From Phlebotomus papatasi (lineage: Eukaryota > Arthropoda > Insecta > Diptera > Psychodidae), in NCBI RefSeq assembly GCF_024763615.1, contig NC_077222.1, positions 12,214,001 through 12,278,000 on the forward strand: DNA of 64,000 nucleotides, written 5' to 3'. Shown here one piece after another: positions 22,490-34,447 of the stretch. The stretch's first letter is position 1, and the number at the start of each line of letters is the position of its first letter. Made by a program: the position numbers and the translations under genes. The notes beneath the pieces are model-generated. The model was not told the origin of the DNA. It was given only the letters and a program-made list of their open reading frames with translations, and did no database searches.

Positions 22490-23530
22490 GGGTCATTTGT
22501 CCTTAATAATTCAGAAGTGAGTCAAAGTTCTCCAAAAATCTTGAATTTTAAGAAATTAGAAAAATTAAAGCCATATGGCTATGCCCCTAAGCCTTATACG
22601 GTCTTCATTATTAAGCCCAGTTTCCAAAGGTTTCAATATCCTAAAAATAACAGGCAATTTCAGTGTCGTTGTTCTTTAACTTAATTGACCATTTATCTTT
22701 AATATAAAATCCTTAGTCAAAAATTTTCTTTAAAAAAAATTTTGATTGACATGAATTTAAAGAAGTTAAGCCATACGACTAAGATAGGTCTGAAGCCCGT
22801 ATGAGCTGTAAGCCCGTAAGCTCTGTAATACAGGCTTCAGACTGCAAGTTCCCAAAGGTCTCAAAAATCTTAATAACAAGCAATTTTATTGCTTTTTAAA
22901 AATCTAAATTGTAGGTGGTGATTATGAAGAGTTACAAAATTAGGTTAAAATTAAATTGCCATACAGCTGATTAGATTAGCTTGGCAATCTTGTTCTCTCA
23001 TTTTGACTGGCCTAGCCCCAATGAAATGTTAAACATATTGTAAAACCGATACATACAACCAGAGAAGGGACATTTTCATCGTTTAATCCTGGAGGTTGGA
23101 ATCAACGCTAAGACAGCTGTGGACGCATGGGGTGGAAAAGGCCAAGAATGAGATGAAATAAATTCAATTCATATAAATTAATCATTTGCTCTTAATATTC
23201 AATCCTAAAGAACAATCTTTTAAAAACTCATGTTTGATGAGGAATTAGAAGAGTTAAGTTAGATGGCTAAGCTTAATTTATCCATCTACCTATCCAACGC
23301 AGGCTTCAGACCTAAGGTTTAGCCCTGTTCCCGATGATCTCGAAATTCAAAATAGCAACCAAGTTTATTGGTTTTTCAAAATTTAATGGATCGCTTGCTT
23401 ATATTGTCCAGTCTTAAGTGATGATTTTCCAAAAAATCTTGAATGATAAGAAATTAGAGAGGATAAGCCATATGGCTAAGCCTTAGATCTGCAGCCCGTG
23501 TAACATTTGCTATAAATTAATTTATTATCC
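22490..23530 (+). repeat. Array of diverged ~200-bp tandem units
   Basis: Landmarks recur in order. GCCATATGGCTATGC or variants appear near 22573, 22771, 22960, 23259 and 23468. A TTGNNTTTAATATNNAATCC-type word appears near 22497, 22690, 23190 and 23393. TCCAAAAATCTTGAATT appears near 22530 and 23432. Spacing is about 192-203 bp, with one gap of about 500 bp. It follows a GACGGACAGACGGAC run at 22461-22478. Confidence 0.55.
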
Positions 23531-24040
23531 AAGATAGAATTATTGTCCTGGGACTTGGGAAATCTTATTATCCCCTTCCCAAGTGCCAGAAAATGGAGCT
23601 CGATGCTCCTCTCTTCATGGCTTTCCCAAGACAGCCCCCCTCTCACCATGAACACCCTATTGCGGTACCTTTATGTAAAGGGAAAGTGACTCACGACTTT
23701 CAAATTATGACCGTTGTAATGTTGATAGAGCAATTGACTTCTATAGTATATTGTCTAAAATTTGAAATTAATTGATCTATTCCATCCTACCTTATCCATG
23801 TAATTTTAAAATGTTAATAAATATTCAACATCAAAGACTATGTTGACAGTAATTAGTTTATCTAGCAGGTAGTTTAATTTACTTAATTATATTATGTATT
23901 CTTCTTTTAGTAAGTCCAGTGAGAATAGATTTAAGTGTTCATTACACCACTAACTTACTAATTTTCTCAATATACAATAGAAATCCTATTGTAATTAATA
24001 AATTCATTTAGAAATTTTAGTAAAATATTTTTGTAAGGTT
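23531..24040. other. No gene seen
   Basis: AT-rich DNA leading into the zinc-knuckle relic; nothing else recognised. Confidence 0.4.
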
Positions 24041-24149
24041 TGTCGTAACTGAGGACACATTGGTGCTGCATGTAATCTGAATAAACCTTGCGTAAGATGC
24101 ACAGCATCGTGTCATCAATCGCTTAGATGCCCTTCGAAATGGACAGGTA
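24041..24149 (+). pseudogene. Relic of a Gag/ORF1p zinc-knuckle region
   Basis: The frame reads CRN, a stop, then GHIGAAC, followed by NKPCVRCTASCHQSLRCP. This is the CX2CX3GHX4C zinc knuckle with its second cysteine position replaced by TGA, followed by a second cysteine-rich knuckle. Such paired knuckles are found in ORF1 of Jockey/I/LOA-type LINEs and in some Gag proteins. Nothing of the rest of the element is visible within several hundred bases. Confidence 0.6.
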
Positions 24150-25791
24150 AAGTGATGAAATTCTTTCTTTTTACATGAAATTAAAAACATTTGGAGGTGT
24201 GTTATTAATTTTTCTACTCAGAAATAAACCCTGAATTCAAAGGTAATCATTCATTCGGTATCTTTTCGAGTGAAATTTTAACAAAACATTGTTAAAAGTA
24301 GAAATGGTATATGAGGAATATTAATAGAAAGCATCTCTATCTCTTGAGCTTAACAGTTCATCTGGCTTGATCACATAAATTTTGCCCAGAAAAGTACCTT
24401 GTAAGATTAGTGTCCATGTGAATTGAAGAAAATTCATGAGAGTTGAAGCACTTTTTTTCCCGAGAAATTAAAATGAGCCATAAAATAGTGAAATTGCAGA
24501 GATGAAAATTTCCTCTATGGGAGCTAAAAGATGAAAATTATAAATTGGTAAGATAGTGACTCTTGCTGATGTTTTATATAATATTCCCTATTACAGTGTT
24601 TTTTTTCTCCTTCTGTTTAAGTCTCTCCTTTTCCATCCAATTCTCGTCGGTATTTATTTTAAAACTTGCATACATTCACGGGTGTGAAGAGTGAATTCCA
24701 ACTGTGCCTCGAGATTTATGTTTATTATATCAACGAAAATACGATTTTAATATTCATATCACGTTTTAATTCGAAATGGCACTTCATACACATAAATTAA
24801 ATCTTTCGCATACACTGTGGAATTGTACACATAAAGCGCATTGGGTGTCACAGTAAATTCATGAAATCTTTTGCCTTCTCTCTCACACATTACACCGTCT
24901 TAACACTAAATATTCTTTTTTCCTCCAAGATCTCCCCATTCATGCAAAATTCCCAACCATTTTAAAAATTAATAATGTATTCATTAGTCAGTAGAAAGTG
25001 GAGCATTAATTATTTTTACACAAGTTTCACCTATCTCCTATCCTTCAATTTCTTTTTCTGACCATAAACCCTTTCCTCAGCAGAAGTAAATTTTAAGCAG
25101 AATTTAACTCTGCTGCAATATTCACGGAAATCGGATTAGTTTTCCATGTGAAAAATGTAGTGCAAATTCTAGTTAAATATTCAAAATTTCCCTGCAACTT
25201 AAAGCTCTTGCAGAGCTCTTAAAGCTCGGCCAGAACTCAGGAAGAACAGGAGGATGGTTCATGTTTGATAAATTCTTCAAGAATGGCACGTGACGGAGGA
25301 AATTTCGCGAGAAAATGTGTCTAATTTTCAATTTTCCAAACCCTTCATTTTGGTTGGAGAAGATGATGGAATTTGTGAAGTTTCTGTTGAAAAATTTTCC
25401 TGAGGAATGAATTCTGCGGTTTTTGTGGTAGAACCTTCAGTTAGAGTTTTTCACGGAAATCAACTTAAATTCTAGATGGATTACACGAAAAGGATAATTC
25501 ACTTCTTAGTTTTCTTCACACAAAATATATTAAATAAAGATTTTTCTTAGGAAACAGACATGCAACTCTTCTAATTGTTTCTTCTTACTTAGTACCTACT
25601 CTTAATCATGTGGGCTATCTTTAGTAAATAATCATCAACTATTTGTTTTTATTAATTTAATAAATAAGGGAACAGGGGAGTGAATAAGTATGGCCAGCAA
25701 GTGAACCTTGAGAGGCAGATCGCGTGTTCAGTCTCCACGATCTCACTGATGGTACCAAAAGTGAACCGTGAGTGGTGGTCCTGTTGGGTCC
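24150..25791. other. No gene seen
   Basis: AT-rich, single-copy-looking DNA. I found no inverted ends, RNA gene or recognisable frame. Confidence 0.4.
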
Positions 25792-25890
25792 CGGTCGAAA
25801 TCCCGAAAGCCAAAATCCCGAATTCTTAAAAGTGTCACAGCTACTCCCACGATTGCATCCGCGCTTTCTGGAGGCAAAGATGAGAAAAAA
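25792..25890. repeat. Fragment of the CAAAATCCCG foldback element
   Basis: GGTCGAAATCCCGAAAGCC and AAAATCCCGAA are followed by TTCTTAAAAGTGTCAC and CTCCCACGATTGCATC, matching in reverse the right half of the 13555-13878 copy. The other arm is missing. Confidence 0.6.
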
Positions 25891-26039
25891 GAGAACAAAG
25901 ACCGTGAAATAGAATAAAAACATCATTAAGAAGAAAAGGAACAGCTTTTCTTCCTTTTGAATCTCTAAAACAGTGAAAAAATCTCAAATATTCTAAATTG
26001 TAAATGGTTCCAAATTACCTCATTTTACCCTAATATCTA

Positions 26040-26206
26040 CACTGGTAAAAATAAAAGGATCAAATTGATCCAAATTTGATTCTTTGCAGAGAATGGATCA
26101 AATTTCAAACCCTGAATACACATTTATCATAAGACATGTTAATTTGATCCATTCTTTGCAAAACGATCAAATTTGGATCAATTTGATCCTTTTATTTTTA
26201 CTAGTG
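26040..26206. mobile_element. 167-bp palindromic MITE with TA target duplication
   Basis: The ends CACTGGTAAAAATAAAAGG and the inverse of CCTTTTATTTTTACTAGTG pair, and the palindrome continues through GATCAAATTGATCC for about 50 bp. TA flanks it at 26038-26039 and 26207-26208. Just before it (25960-26030) lies an end fragment of the 4364-type MITE, ending ATTTTACCCTA. Confidence 0.75.
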
Positions 26207-26439
26207 TACCGGTCTATATTTAAAACAATAAATTTTGTGATTTTACTAAGAATTAAAGAGGGTGGTGTAATTTGGCTTACTTTATACTTTAAAGAGATGG
26301 CAAAGCGTCCCAGCTTTGCGGACGGCTCGAACTTACGAGATAGAGCTCTCTGTGAATTAGTTTTTCGCATAATATTTTGGTGTTTTCTGGTAGAGAGTAA
26401 ATAGATTCATAAACTTCATAAATCACAAAAGCATTTGAA

Positions 26440-27000
26440 AATCAAAAAATCGGTACTTAACTGATTCATTACAGATGAAGACCGATGCAGCCGGGTTCAA
26501 AATCTCAATTCCTTTCCAAAAAATCGAAATTTAACTAAATCGGTTGAAAAATGGGTTCTCCAAAGTGGCAGACATTTAACTTTCTATAATGCAAAATGGC
26601 GAATTTTCCGGTCATAGGTATGTTTGACCGAAATGTTCGCCTGGACTACCTCTAAAACATATCCGAAAATCATTGAAAAACTTGGATCAATTTTGAGAAA
26701 ACCTGAAAACATGGTTTATAGGTGATGAAGGGGGGATAAGGGAAAATGGGGAAAAACGTCTAGAGATATTGTTTTTTTATTGAGGGTCTTCGAAGACAGG
26801 AAGTCGATATCTTTTACAGCTTGACCTCTAGCTCGGCAACAAACTTAAGGTCAAGTAAAAAAATTATTCAAAATCGGAAAGTAACCGGTTCATTACCGAT
26901 GAAGACCAATATAGCCGGGTTCGAAATTTCAATACCTTTCCAAAAAATCCAAATTTAACCAAATCAATTGAAAACTGTGCCCTCTATAATGCAGTTTTAA
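26440..27000 (+). repeat. Two diverged copies of a ~424-bp tandem unit
   Basis: GATGAAGACCGATGCAGCC at 26474 is repeated as GATGAAGACCAATATAGCC at 26898, with the next 80 bp also aligned (CTTTCCAAAAAATC, AATTTAACYAAAT). The second copy is incomplete. Confidence 0.6.
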
Positions 27001-27554
27001 TAGAGCATAATGCACTATTAAAACCGATAGCATATTAGGACCTTTAATATAATATAGATGCCAAGATGGAGGCAATGGAACCAAATAGCCATTTCTGGCT
27101 AGGTATCTTTACCCTCGTGAAACTTCTTATTCGAAGGATTGAACCGTTGTACACTTGAGTGAGATGAGACTGATATATCTATCTAATGCCCTAGACACAC
27201 TTGCGACTTAACACTAAATCTACCGACTATTTATGGTCGTTTTTACTAGCGCTCTCGGTCAAATGACTGACCGTGGTAGGTAGGATACTCAAAACATTTT
27301 TATCGGAAGAGGAAAATATTAAAAGTTAACTCTCTAACAGTGTTTTCTTTAATATGCAAGAAACAGTTCTAAAACAGTGTTTTCTAGGATAATTATGATC
27401 CAATAAAGTCGAGAAAACCATCCATTCATCATTATCTCTTTAAGTTTAGGCGCTAGGTAAGAAAATATAAAAATTTTTTGAAACTCTTTTTGCTTCTAAA
27501 CTTCACATTTTTACTTTTTTTTCAATTTTTTTAAATAAAATATACAGAATGACA

Positions 27555-29383
27555 TATTAGGTGAGATTCTTAACAATCTCACCTACTATAATCCTAACAA
27601 AATTTCATGTCGTCCGATCGCGCTCAAACTTGGCCAAAATGTGTTTCGCCACTTCCTGATCACGAATATATGGGGGGCTAAGTTACGTTCCCGGCCGGCC
27701 GGCCGGCCGTCCGGCCGCTCTTTGGAGCTTAATAGCTCCTAAACTAAAAAAGATATCGACTTGCGGTTTTCGGCAAAGGTTATATATCGGGTGAAAATTG
27801 CAACATGGTGCATAGACCCCCCACCCCCCACCCCTCCTTCCGCCATTTTGAAGACCCCCCTTTTTTTGTTTTCTCAATAGCTCCGCCCCTATGGCATTCA
27901 GCGGGCTCAAATTTTAGTATGTTATAGCTGGGCCTTAGAGCTTTCCATCAGTACTAAACTTAAGGTCCCCCGACCACCCTGACCCGAGCTATAAGGGTCC
28001 AAAAAAAATTTCTTAAAATGGCCATAACTCCGGTTCTAATTGTCAGAATTTAAAAAGTGAGGGCTTTTTGGAAAGCTCTCGTGAAATGCCACTTCCCCTT
28101 CTAACATCGCAAGTTCATAAAACCACCGCTAGGGGCGCTATTATTAAAAAGAAAATTTTTAAATCTTAAAAGTTAAATAACTCAAAAATTCCTTATGCAA
28201 TCGGGCTGAAATTTTAGTATGTTGTAGCCGTTGATTATACCTATCAAACAAAAAAAACCTTAAGTCGATCCATAACCCCTGACCCGAGCTATAAGGGGTC
28301 AAAGTTCGAACATTGACCGGCCTCTATCTCCGGTTCTAATTAACATAGCGACCTAAATTTTACCTTTTTGGTTTCGTCTCGATGAACACTTTCAGATGGA
28401 AGTTCAAAAAGTCACCACAGGTGGCGCTGTGATAGCGTCAAAATTCAGCGACATTCAAAGTCACTTTTCTCAAAAACGGCATTGAGCAAGTTAATGAAAT
28501 TTTAGTATGTTGTAGTCCAGTCTAGGACGTTTCCAAAATGGTGCGTATGTGCGCTGTGGTTTCAATAGAACCGGAGATATGAGGGGTCAAAGTTCACGAA
28601 ATTCAAAAAATCATATCTCCGGTTCTATGTGACCGATTTTGATGAATGAGGGCTTAAACGAAAGATCTCACCAAATGCTACAACTTTCTAGAATATTTGA
28701 ACTTCGTGGGACCAACAACAGGGGCGCCACAGTCGAAAAACCAATTTCAATATCACATAACCTCAATTATCTCGACTGTCACTGAACCGATTTTGATGAT
28801 TACTTCAACATAATTGTAGAGCACATTTGTCTCTACATTTCGTCCATACATTATTTTCCACTCAGACTACGCTATCACTCCGATTTTGCCGTTTAAGTGT
28901 GAAAAAATTGATTTTTCCCATAATAACGCTTTGAAATCACTCAGATGCCAATTTGACTGCCTCTACTCCACCGAGACACTTAAAATAGGGTTTTAAATGG
29001 AAAGTCCCACAAAAGACAACAATTCTTTGATATAGTTGAAGTTCAACAAATGACTACTTGGGCACTCTGGATGAAAAAACGAGTTAAGAAACAAAAAACC
29101 TCGATTATCTTGGCTTCTGAGTAATCGATGAGATCATGTTCTATGGAAAAATTATAGAGAACATTCTGGTCTACATTTCACCCATATAACACTTTTCAGT
29201 CAGTTCATCCAAATCCTTGATATTTTTGTTTAAATACAAAATTTGTATAATTTCACGAATTTGATTCAAGATAACTGAATGGCGTCTCCCAACTTCAGCT
29301 CTAAATCGAATTTGCATGCACTCCGAGTTAGCTCACGTTAAGAATCTCACCTACATAAGCCGGTTAGGATTATCTGTCCCTTT
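27555..29383 (+). mobile_element. GGCC element, copy 1 (1829 bp)
   Basis: It starts TATTAGGTGAGATTCTTAAC, with an immediate hairpin AGGTGAGATT / AATCTCACCT, and ends GTTAGGATTATCTGTCCCTTT. A (GGCC)n tract lies at about 27692-27719. The interior consists of related modules of about 290-300 bp. Blocks GGTGAGATTCTTAAC and ATAATCCTAAC at the 5' end recur inverted at the 3' end, but in crossed order. No coding sequence or obvious target duplication is seen; the class is unknown. Confidence 0.8.
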
Positions 29384-29479
29384 ATTTATTTTATTTATTT
29401 ATTTATACACTGGACTTTTGAGACACAAATCTCTTGAAAGCAAAGTATGGTAGAATAAGAAGAAGAGAGTAACAACAAG

Positions 29480-29545
29480 CGTCCACCGCCGTCTTAGCGT
29501 TGGTGACCAACCTCCAGAGCAAAACGGTGGAAAAGCTCTTTCACA
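29480..29545 (+). repeat. Fragment shared with 9120-9180
   Basis: GCGTCCACCGCCGTCTTAG, TGGTGACC and CCTCCAGAGC match 9122-9175 in order. It is probably a piece of the same retroelement tail. It lies between two GGCC elements inside the piggyBac-like element. Confidence 0.5.
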
Positions 29546-29665
29546 GGTTGTGTAAGCCAGGAGCAACACATTAAGTAAAAAATTCAGTAAAAAATAAATA
29601 TATTTTAGTCAGATAACTTTAAATCGGTATTCTAATGGAAATTGGAAATGTGTTTTTTGTACAAA

Positions 29666-31673
29666 TATTAGGTGAGATTCTTAACAATCTCACCTACTAT
29701 AATCCTAACAAAATTTCATGTCGTCCGATCGACCTCAAACTTGGCCAAAATGTGTTTCGCCACTTCCTGATCACGAATATATATGTGGCTATTTTAGGTT
29801 CCCGGCCGGCCGGCCGGCCGGCCGCTCTTTGGAGCTTAATAGCTCCTAAACTAAAAACGATATCGACTTGCGGTTTTCGGCAAAGGTTATATATCGGGTG
29901 AAAATTGCAACTTGGTGCATTGACCCCCCCACCCCCCACCCCTCCTTCCGCCATTTTGAAGACCCCCCTTTTTTTGTTTTCTCAATAGCTCCGCCCCTAT
30001 GGCATCGAGCAGGCTCAAATTTTAGTATGTTATAGCTGGGCCTTAGAGCTTTCCATCAATACCAAACTTAAGGTCCCCCGACCCCCCTGACCCGAGCTAT
30101 AAGGGTCCAAAAAAAATTTCTTAAAATGGCCATAACTCCGGTTCTAATTGTCAGAATTTAAAAAGTGAGGGCTTTTTGGAAAGCTCTCGTGAAATGCTAC
30201 TTCCCTTTCTAACATCGCAAGTTCATAAAACCACCGCTAGGGGCGCTATTATTAAAAAGAAAATTTTTAAATCTTATAAGTTAAATAACTCAAAAATTCC
30301 ATTGTGCATCGGGCTGAAATTTTAGTATGTTGTAGCCCTTGATTATACCTATCAAACAAAAAAAAACCTTAAGTCGATCCATAACCCCTGACCCGAGCTA
30401 TAAGGGGTCAAAGTTCAAACATTGACCGGCCTCTATCTCCAGTTCTAATTAACATATCGACATAAATTTTACCTTTTTGGTTTCGTCTCGATGAGCACTT
30501 TCAGATGGAAGTTCAAAAAGTCACCACAGGTGGCGCTGTGATAGCGTCAAAATTCATCGAAATTCAAAGTCACTTTTCTCAAAAACGGCATTGTGCAAGT
30601 TAATGAAATTTTAGTATGTTGTAGTCCAGTCTAGGACGTTTCCAAAATGGTGCGTATGCGCGCTGTGGTTTCAATAGAACCGGAGATATGAGGGGTCAAA
30701 GTTCACGAAATTCAAAAAATCATATCTCCGGTTCTATGTGACCGATTTTGATGAATGAGGGCTTAAACGAAAGATCTCACCAAATGCTACAACTTTCTAG
30801 AATATTTGAACTTCGTGGGACCAACACCAAGGGCGCCACAGTCGAAAAACCAATTTCAATATCACATAACCTCAATTATCTCGACTGTCGCTGAACCGAT
30901 TTTGATGATTACTTTGACATAATTGTAGAGGACATTTGTCTCTACATTTCGTCCATACATCATTTTCCGGTCAGACTACGCTATCACTCCGATTTTGCCG
31001 TTTAAGTGTGAAAAAATTGATTTTTCCCATAATAACGCTTTGAAACCACTGAGATGCCAATTTGACTGCCTCTACTCGACCAAGACACTTAAAATATGGT
31101 TTTAAATGGAAAGTCCCACAAAATACAACAATTCTTTGATATAGTTGAAGTTCAACAAATGACTACTTGGGGCACTCTGGATGAAAAAACGAGTTAAGAA
31201 ACAAAAAACCTCGGAGGAATTTTCGGTCTAATAGGTTGTAGCAGATTGTGAACGGAAAAATAGACCTTTCTTGACTTTTTCTCTTTAATTCTTCACTAAA
31301 GAATGAAGAATTAAAGTGAAGTGAAGTGAAGAATTAAAGAGAAAAAGTCAAGAAAGGTCTATTTTTCCGTTCACAATCTGCCAAAAAACCTCGCTTATCT
31401 TGGCTTCTGAGTAATCGATGAGATCATGTTCTATAGGAAAATTATAGAGTACATTCTGGTCTACATTTCACCCATATATCACTTTTGTGCCAGTTCATCC
31501 GAATCCTTGATATTTTGGTTTAAATACAAAATTTGTATAATTTCACGAATTTGATTCAAGATAACTGAATGGCGTCTCCCAACTTCAGCTCCAAATCGAA
31601 TTTGCATGCACTCCGAGTTAGCTCACGTTAAGAATCTCACCTACATAAGCCGGTTAGGATTATCTGTCCCTTT
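29666..31673 (+). mobile_element. GGCC element, copy 2 (2008 bp, with a palindromic insertion)
   Basis: Same ends and modules as copy 1, in the same orientation, about 280 bp downstream of it. The extra length is the 168-bp insertion plus its direct repeat at 31202-31393. The (GGCC)n tract at about 29812-29823 is shorter than in copies 3 and 4. Confidence 0.8.
31214..31381. mobile_element. 168-bp insertion with perfect 55-bp inverted arms
   Basis: Copies 1 and 4 of the GGCC element lack this segment. It is flanked by the 12-bp direct repeat CAAAAAACCTCG (31202-31213 and 31382-31393). Arms 31242-31296 and 31326-31380 are exact inverses, starting CAGATTGTGAACGG, with a 29-bp loop. A 28-bp leader (31214-31241) has no inverted partner. 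It is either a small hairpin transposon or the product of template switching. Confidence 0.7.
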
Positions 31674-32279
31674 TTTGTTGCTTTTTCTCTGACGTGTCAC
31701 ACAAAACTGAGGATAGCAACTAAACGAAGAGTCAAAATGAGCTCAAACTTTCAAAAGATATTAGTAAGACTATTACCGAAGACACTATGGCACTTTTAAA
31801 TAAATAAAAACTTTGTAATCGCAGTGAATGTGATTTTTGTGAAGACCGTCTTGAGGCGGTCTTATCTGTTAGAGGGTTAAACACTGAAAAATTTCAAAAA
31901 GTTGATAGCTACATGGTGCCCTTTAAATGTGTTTTAATTTTTAAAAGTTTATAAAACGGTCAACTTGACAGGTCTTGGTAGATTTAGTGTTAAACCGAGA
32001 GACGGCTTAATGTAATTATATTAAAATTAATGGCCAATTTACATTTCTATCAGATTCTGGCAAATCCGTCTCCCGGTTTAAGCCGAGAAACGGCTCAGTT
32101 AGTGGGAAACTGATGGATGATATATAGTAAAATCATTATCTTGTTTATAATTACGTCAAGCCGCCTCTCACCTTAAGTCGTAAGTACATATCTAGATCAT
32201 AAAGCTTACCGCAGTTGATTTAGGTATTTTGTTTTATTATTATTCTAAGGGATTACCGATGGTATTGAGTAGCTTGAAA

Positions 32280-32420
32280 AAATTATTTTCTCCAAAGCTT
32301 TTAACTCGGATCTAAGCCTTTCTGAGCGGCCAAATTAAAAATTGGCAAGAATTGAACCAAGAAAGGTTTGGAATTAGAGCCGAAAGCTTTGGGAAAAATT
32401 ACTTTTTCGGAATTACCTCA
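32280..32420. repeat. Close inverted pair of hairpin-word repeats
   Basis: The minus-strand copy (about 32290-32325) reads GGCTTAGATCCGAGTT then AAAAGCTTTGG. The plus-strand copy (about 32365-32393) reads GGTTT-GGAATTA-GAGCC then GAAAGCTTTGG. They are separated by about 40 bp and their outer flanks also mirror each other (CTCCAAAGC against GCTTTGGGA, then T-rich). Confidence 0.5.
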
Positions 32421-34440
32421 TAACTTCAATATTCATCGGCTTTCATATCTAATCTCATTGTTCTTTTTATCAATTTATCTTCAAAAAAATAGAAATACTG
32501 AAAATTCTTCTGGTTGTTCGCAAGGGTTAAGAAAAAAATATGTGAAATGAATGGTAAGGTTTTCAGTATATGATTTTGTTTAAGTTAAGCTTCAGAACGA
32601 TGCTCAGCAAGGAAGACTGTAGAATAGAAAATATGCCAAAAATCCTGAAATTAGAGTTTAGACTGTTTGAAAATATACAACTATTCATGGATATTAATTT
32701 ATTGCACTAATATTTTCTTATAAAACTTTGTTATCTCTTCATTCATAATGCACTGTCAGAGTTGTCAGAGTTCTGGTCACTTTACCGTGACATGCAGTTT
32801 GTCGTCACTTTGCATCAAATGTTCACAACGACATCATTCTCCTATCTGTCCCAATTAATGCAATACTTTGGAAGTTTTGAACTCTTTCCTTATCTAGATC
32901 AAATTCACCTCTGTTATCGTCGCAATTCCCTTACGTGCATTAATCTGCGGGGTGGAAAGTATTTGGTTGTCTCTTTGACTATTTCGTGAGGAGAAAGCTT
33001 TTCGGTGTGAATTCCTTCCTGGTATTTCCACGTGTTTTTCCAACCTCACCGTGGCAATATCACGCTTCAAAACGTGTTCTCTGGCTTTTTGTGTGTACTC
33101 TCAGCTTTTCCGAAAAACAACACCCATACCCCAATGGCTTGGGGTGTCCTCAAGGGGTGGCCATTTAAAATTATTTACTGTAATGAAATGTTTACCGAGT
33201 TGTTTAAGAATGTCGAAAAGATCCTTATCATCTGGGTTAATTTAGCGTGTGGGGTTGGTTGCGGGGGCGGGGCTGGTGAATGTGGACGTGAGGGGTGTGG
33301 CATTTTCTCATGGAAAATGAGAAAACATCCCACTGTGTCTTTTTCGGTATCTTCATCATTGGACCTCACTCGTACTACATTTTCCAAAAGCACATGAGGC
33401 ACTTTTTGCCAAAACTCTATGCCATCACCACACTCCCCATGTGCTAATGTCATAGCCAAAATTGTTCCTAGAGCTCCATGGGAGGGTTAGAGTGGAATCA
33501 TCCTCCCCCATTCCTGATTCCCCCAAACATAGAATGGCTTTCAGGGAAAACTTTCACATGGATGGTGGAAAATCAACTCGTCAACTTTTAAACTGTGTGA
33601 GAAATCACTCTGGTGAAAACTTCAAAATGTATTCCACAAACATCATAAACATAAGCACAATTTTCCACACAAGAATTTTCATGGATAATTTTTCCATCTA
33701 AAACCAACGAGATGGCAGGAAAAATCTGCCCAACTTTTGCTCTCCGCATCAAGCCTCGGGGAAAACTTTCAGTTTTTACCCCCATCCTAAGAAGAAGAAG
33801 AAAAAAAGGAATGAAATCATCGCACTAAGTCGCTTCTTAAGCAGTGAAAAGTGTTTTAAGAACACGAGAAGTTTTCACACAAAAATTCTTTTTTCACACT
33901 TTTCCTCCATCAACCCCATTCTCGAGGAATTTTCTTGCAAAAGACGCTGTTGGGAGTTGAAATGATGATTACAACACCCATACCACTTTTCCACCAGAAT
34001 TTTCCATCATTCCCCCGTCAAATGGTCTTGCCTTTTGTCTCTGACACTTTTGTGCATTTTCCCGTGGAAAACTCTCCGACATAAACAGACAACAGAAAGC
34101 ACTATTATCGCAACTTTTGCTACCTCCTTTGGAGTTCAAGACGATGATTTTTGCCACTAGGAGATGCCAGAGATAGGAGCTTTTCTTTTGAAATGCTCCA
34201 GCACAAGAAGTCAATGGATCATTTATTTTGGTGAAGGTCCCTTTTGCAAAACATTCTTAATGCAAAAGCACTTTAAAAGGGTTTAGGGTTGAAACACATT
34301 GAGCTTTTGGGTCTTTCTCAACTCCGGCAAAAGCTTAAAGCCAAAAATGTTACTATAGATTGATGTAGGGTAAAAAGAACACTTATTGACCTTTTAAGAA
34401 CTTGCCATGACATAATTATTGACATCTTTCAATACCATTT
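32421..34440. other. No gene seen
   Basis: Single-copy-looking DNA, less AT-rich at 32980-34220 with a G-rich patch near 33250-33300. Frames overlap on both strands and none is recognisable, so I regard them as a product of composition. Confidence 0.4.
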
Positions 34441-34447
34441 TAGATAA

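Larger units (their letters stand above)
27212..31989. mobile_element. 4.8-kb piggyBac-like non-autonomous element, TTAA target
   Basis: The ends CACTAAATCTACC and GGTAGATTTAGTG are exact inverses and TTAA lies on both sides (27208-27211 and 31990-31993), the hallmark piggyBac target. Subterminal GGTCGTTTTTACT and GAAGACCGTC-GGCGGTCTT hairpins are present. No transposase frame is found; most of the length is two GGCC elements (27555-29383, 29666-31673) and a 9118-type fragment. The empty-site sequence is recoverable from the split MITE around it, which supports the boundaries. Confidence 0.75.
27187..32199. mobile_element. TAA-flanked MITE (PIF/Harbinger-like) split by a 4.8-kb insertion
   Basis: The left end TGCCCTAGACACACTTGCG (27187) and the inverse of the right end, TGATCTAGATATGTACTTACG (32199), match the complete copy at 44204-44430. 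TAA lies at 27184-27186 and 32200-32202. A 3-bp TAA duplication is typical of PIF/Harbinger. With the insertion at 27212-31989 and one TTAA removed, the element would be about 231 bp, close to the 227 bp of the intact copy. Confidence 0.75.

Noticed and set aside
27683..27910. A 75-residue minus-strand frame with the same sequence in GGCC copies 1, 3 and 4
   Set aside because: It is kept open by shared repeat ancestry. It crosses the (GGCC)n tract, reads RAAGRPAGRP there, and is broken in copy 2. Nothing suggests selection on codons.
33032..33459. Overlapping frames on both strands near 33.0-33.5 kb
   Set aside because: Translations are unlike known proteins, several frames are open at once, and the G-rich patch explains the lack of stops.
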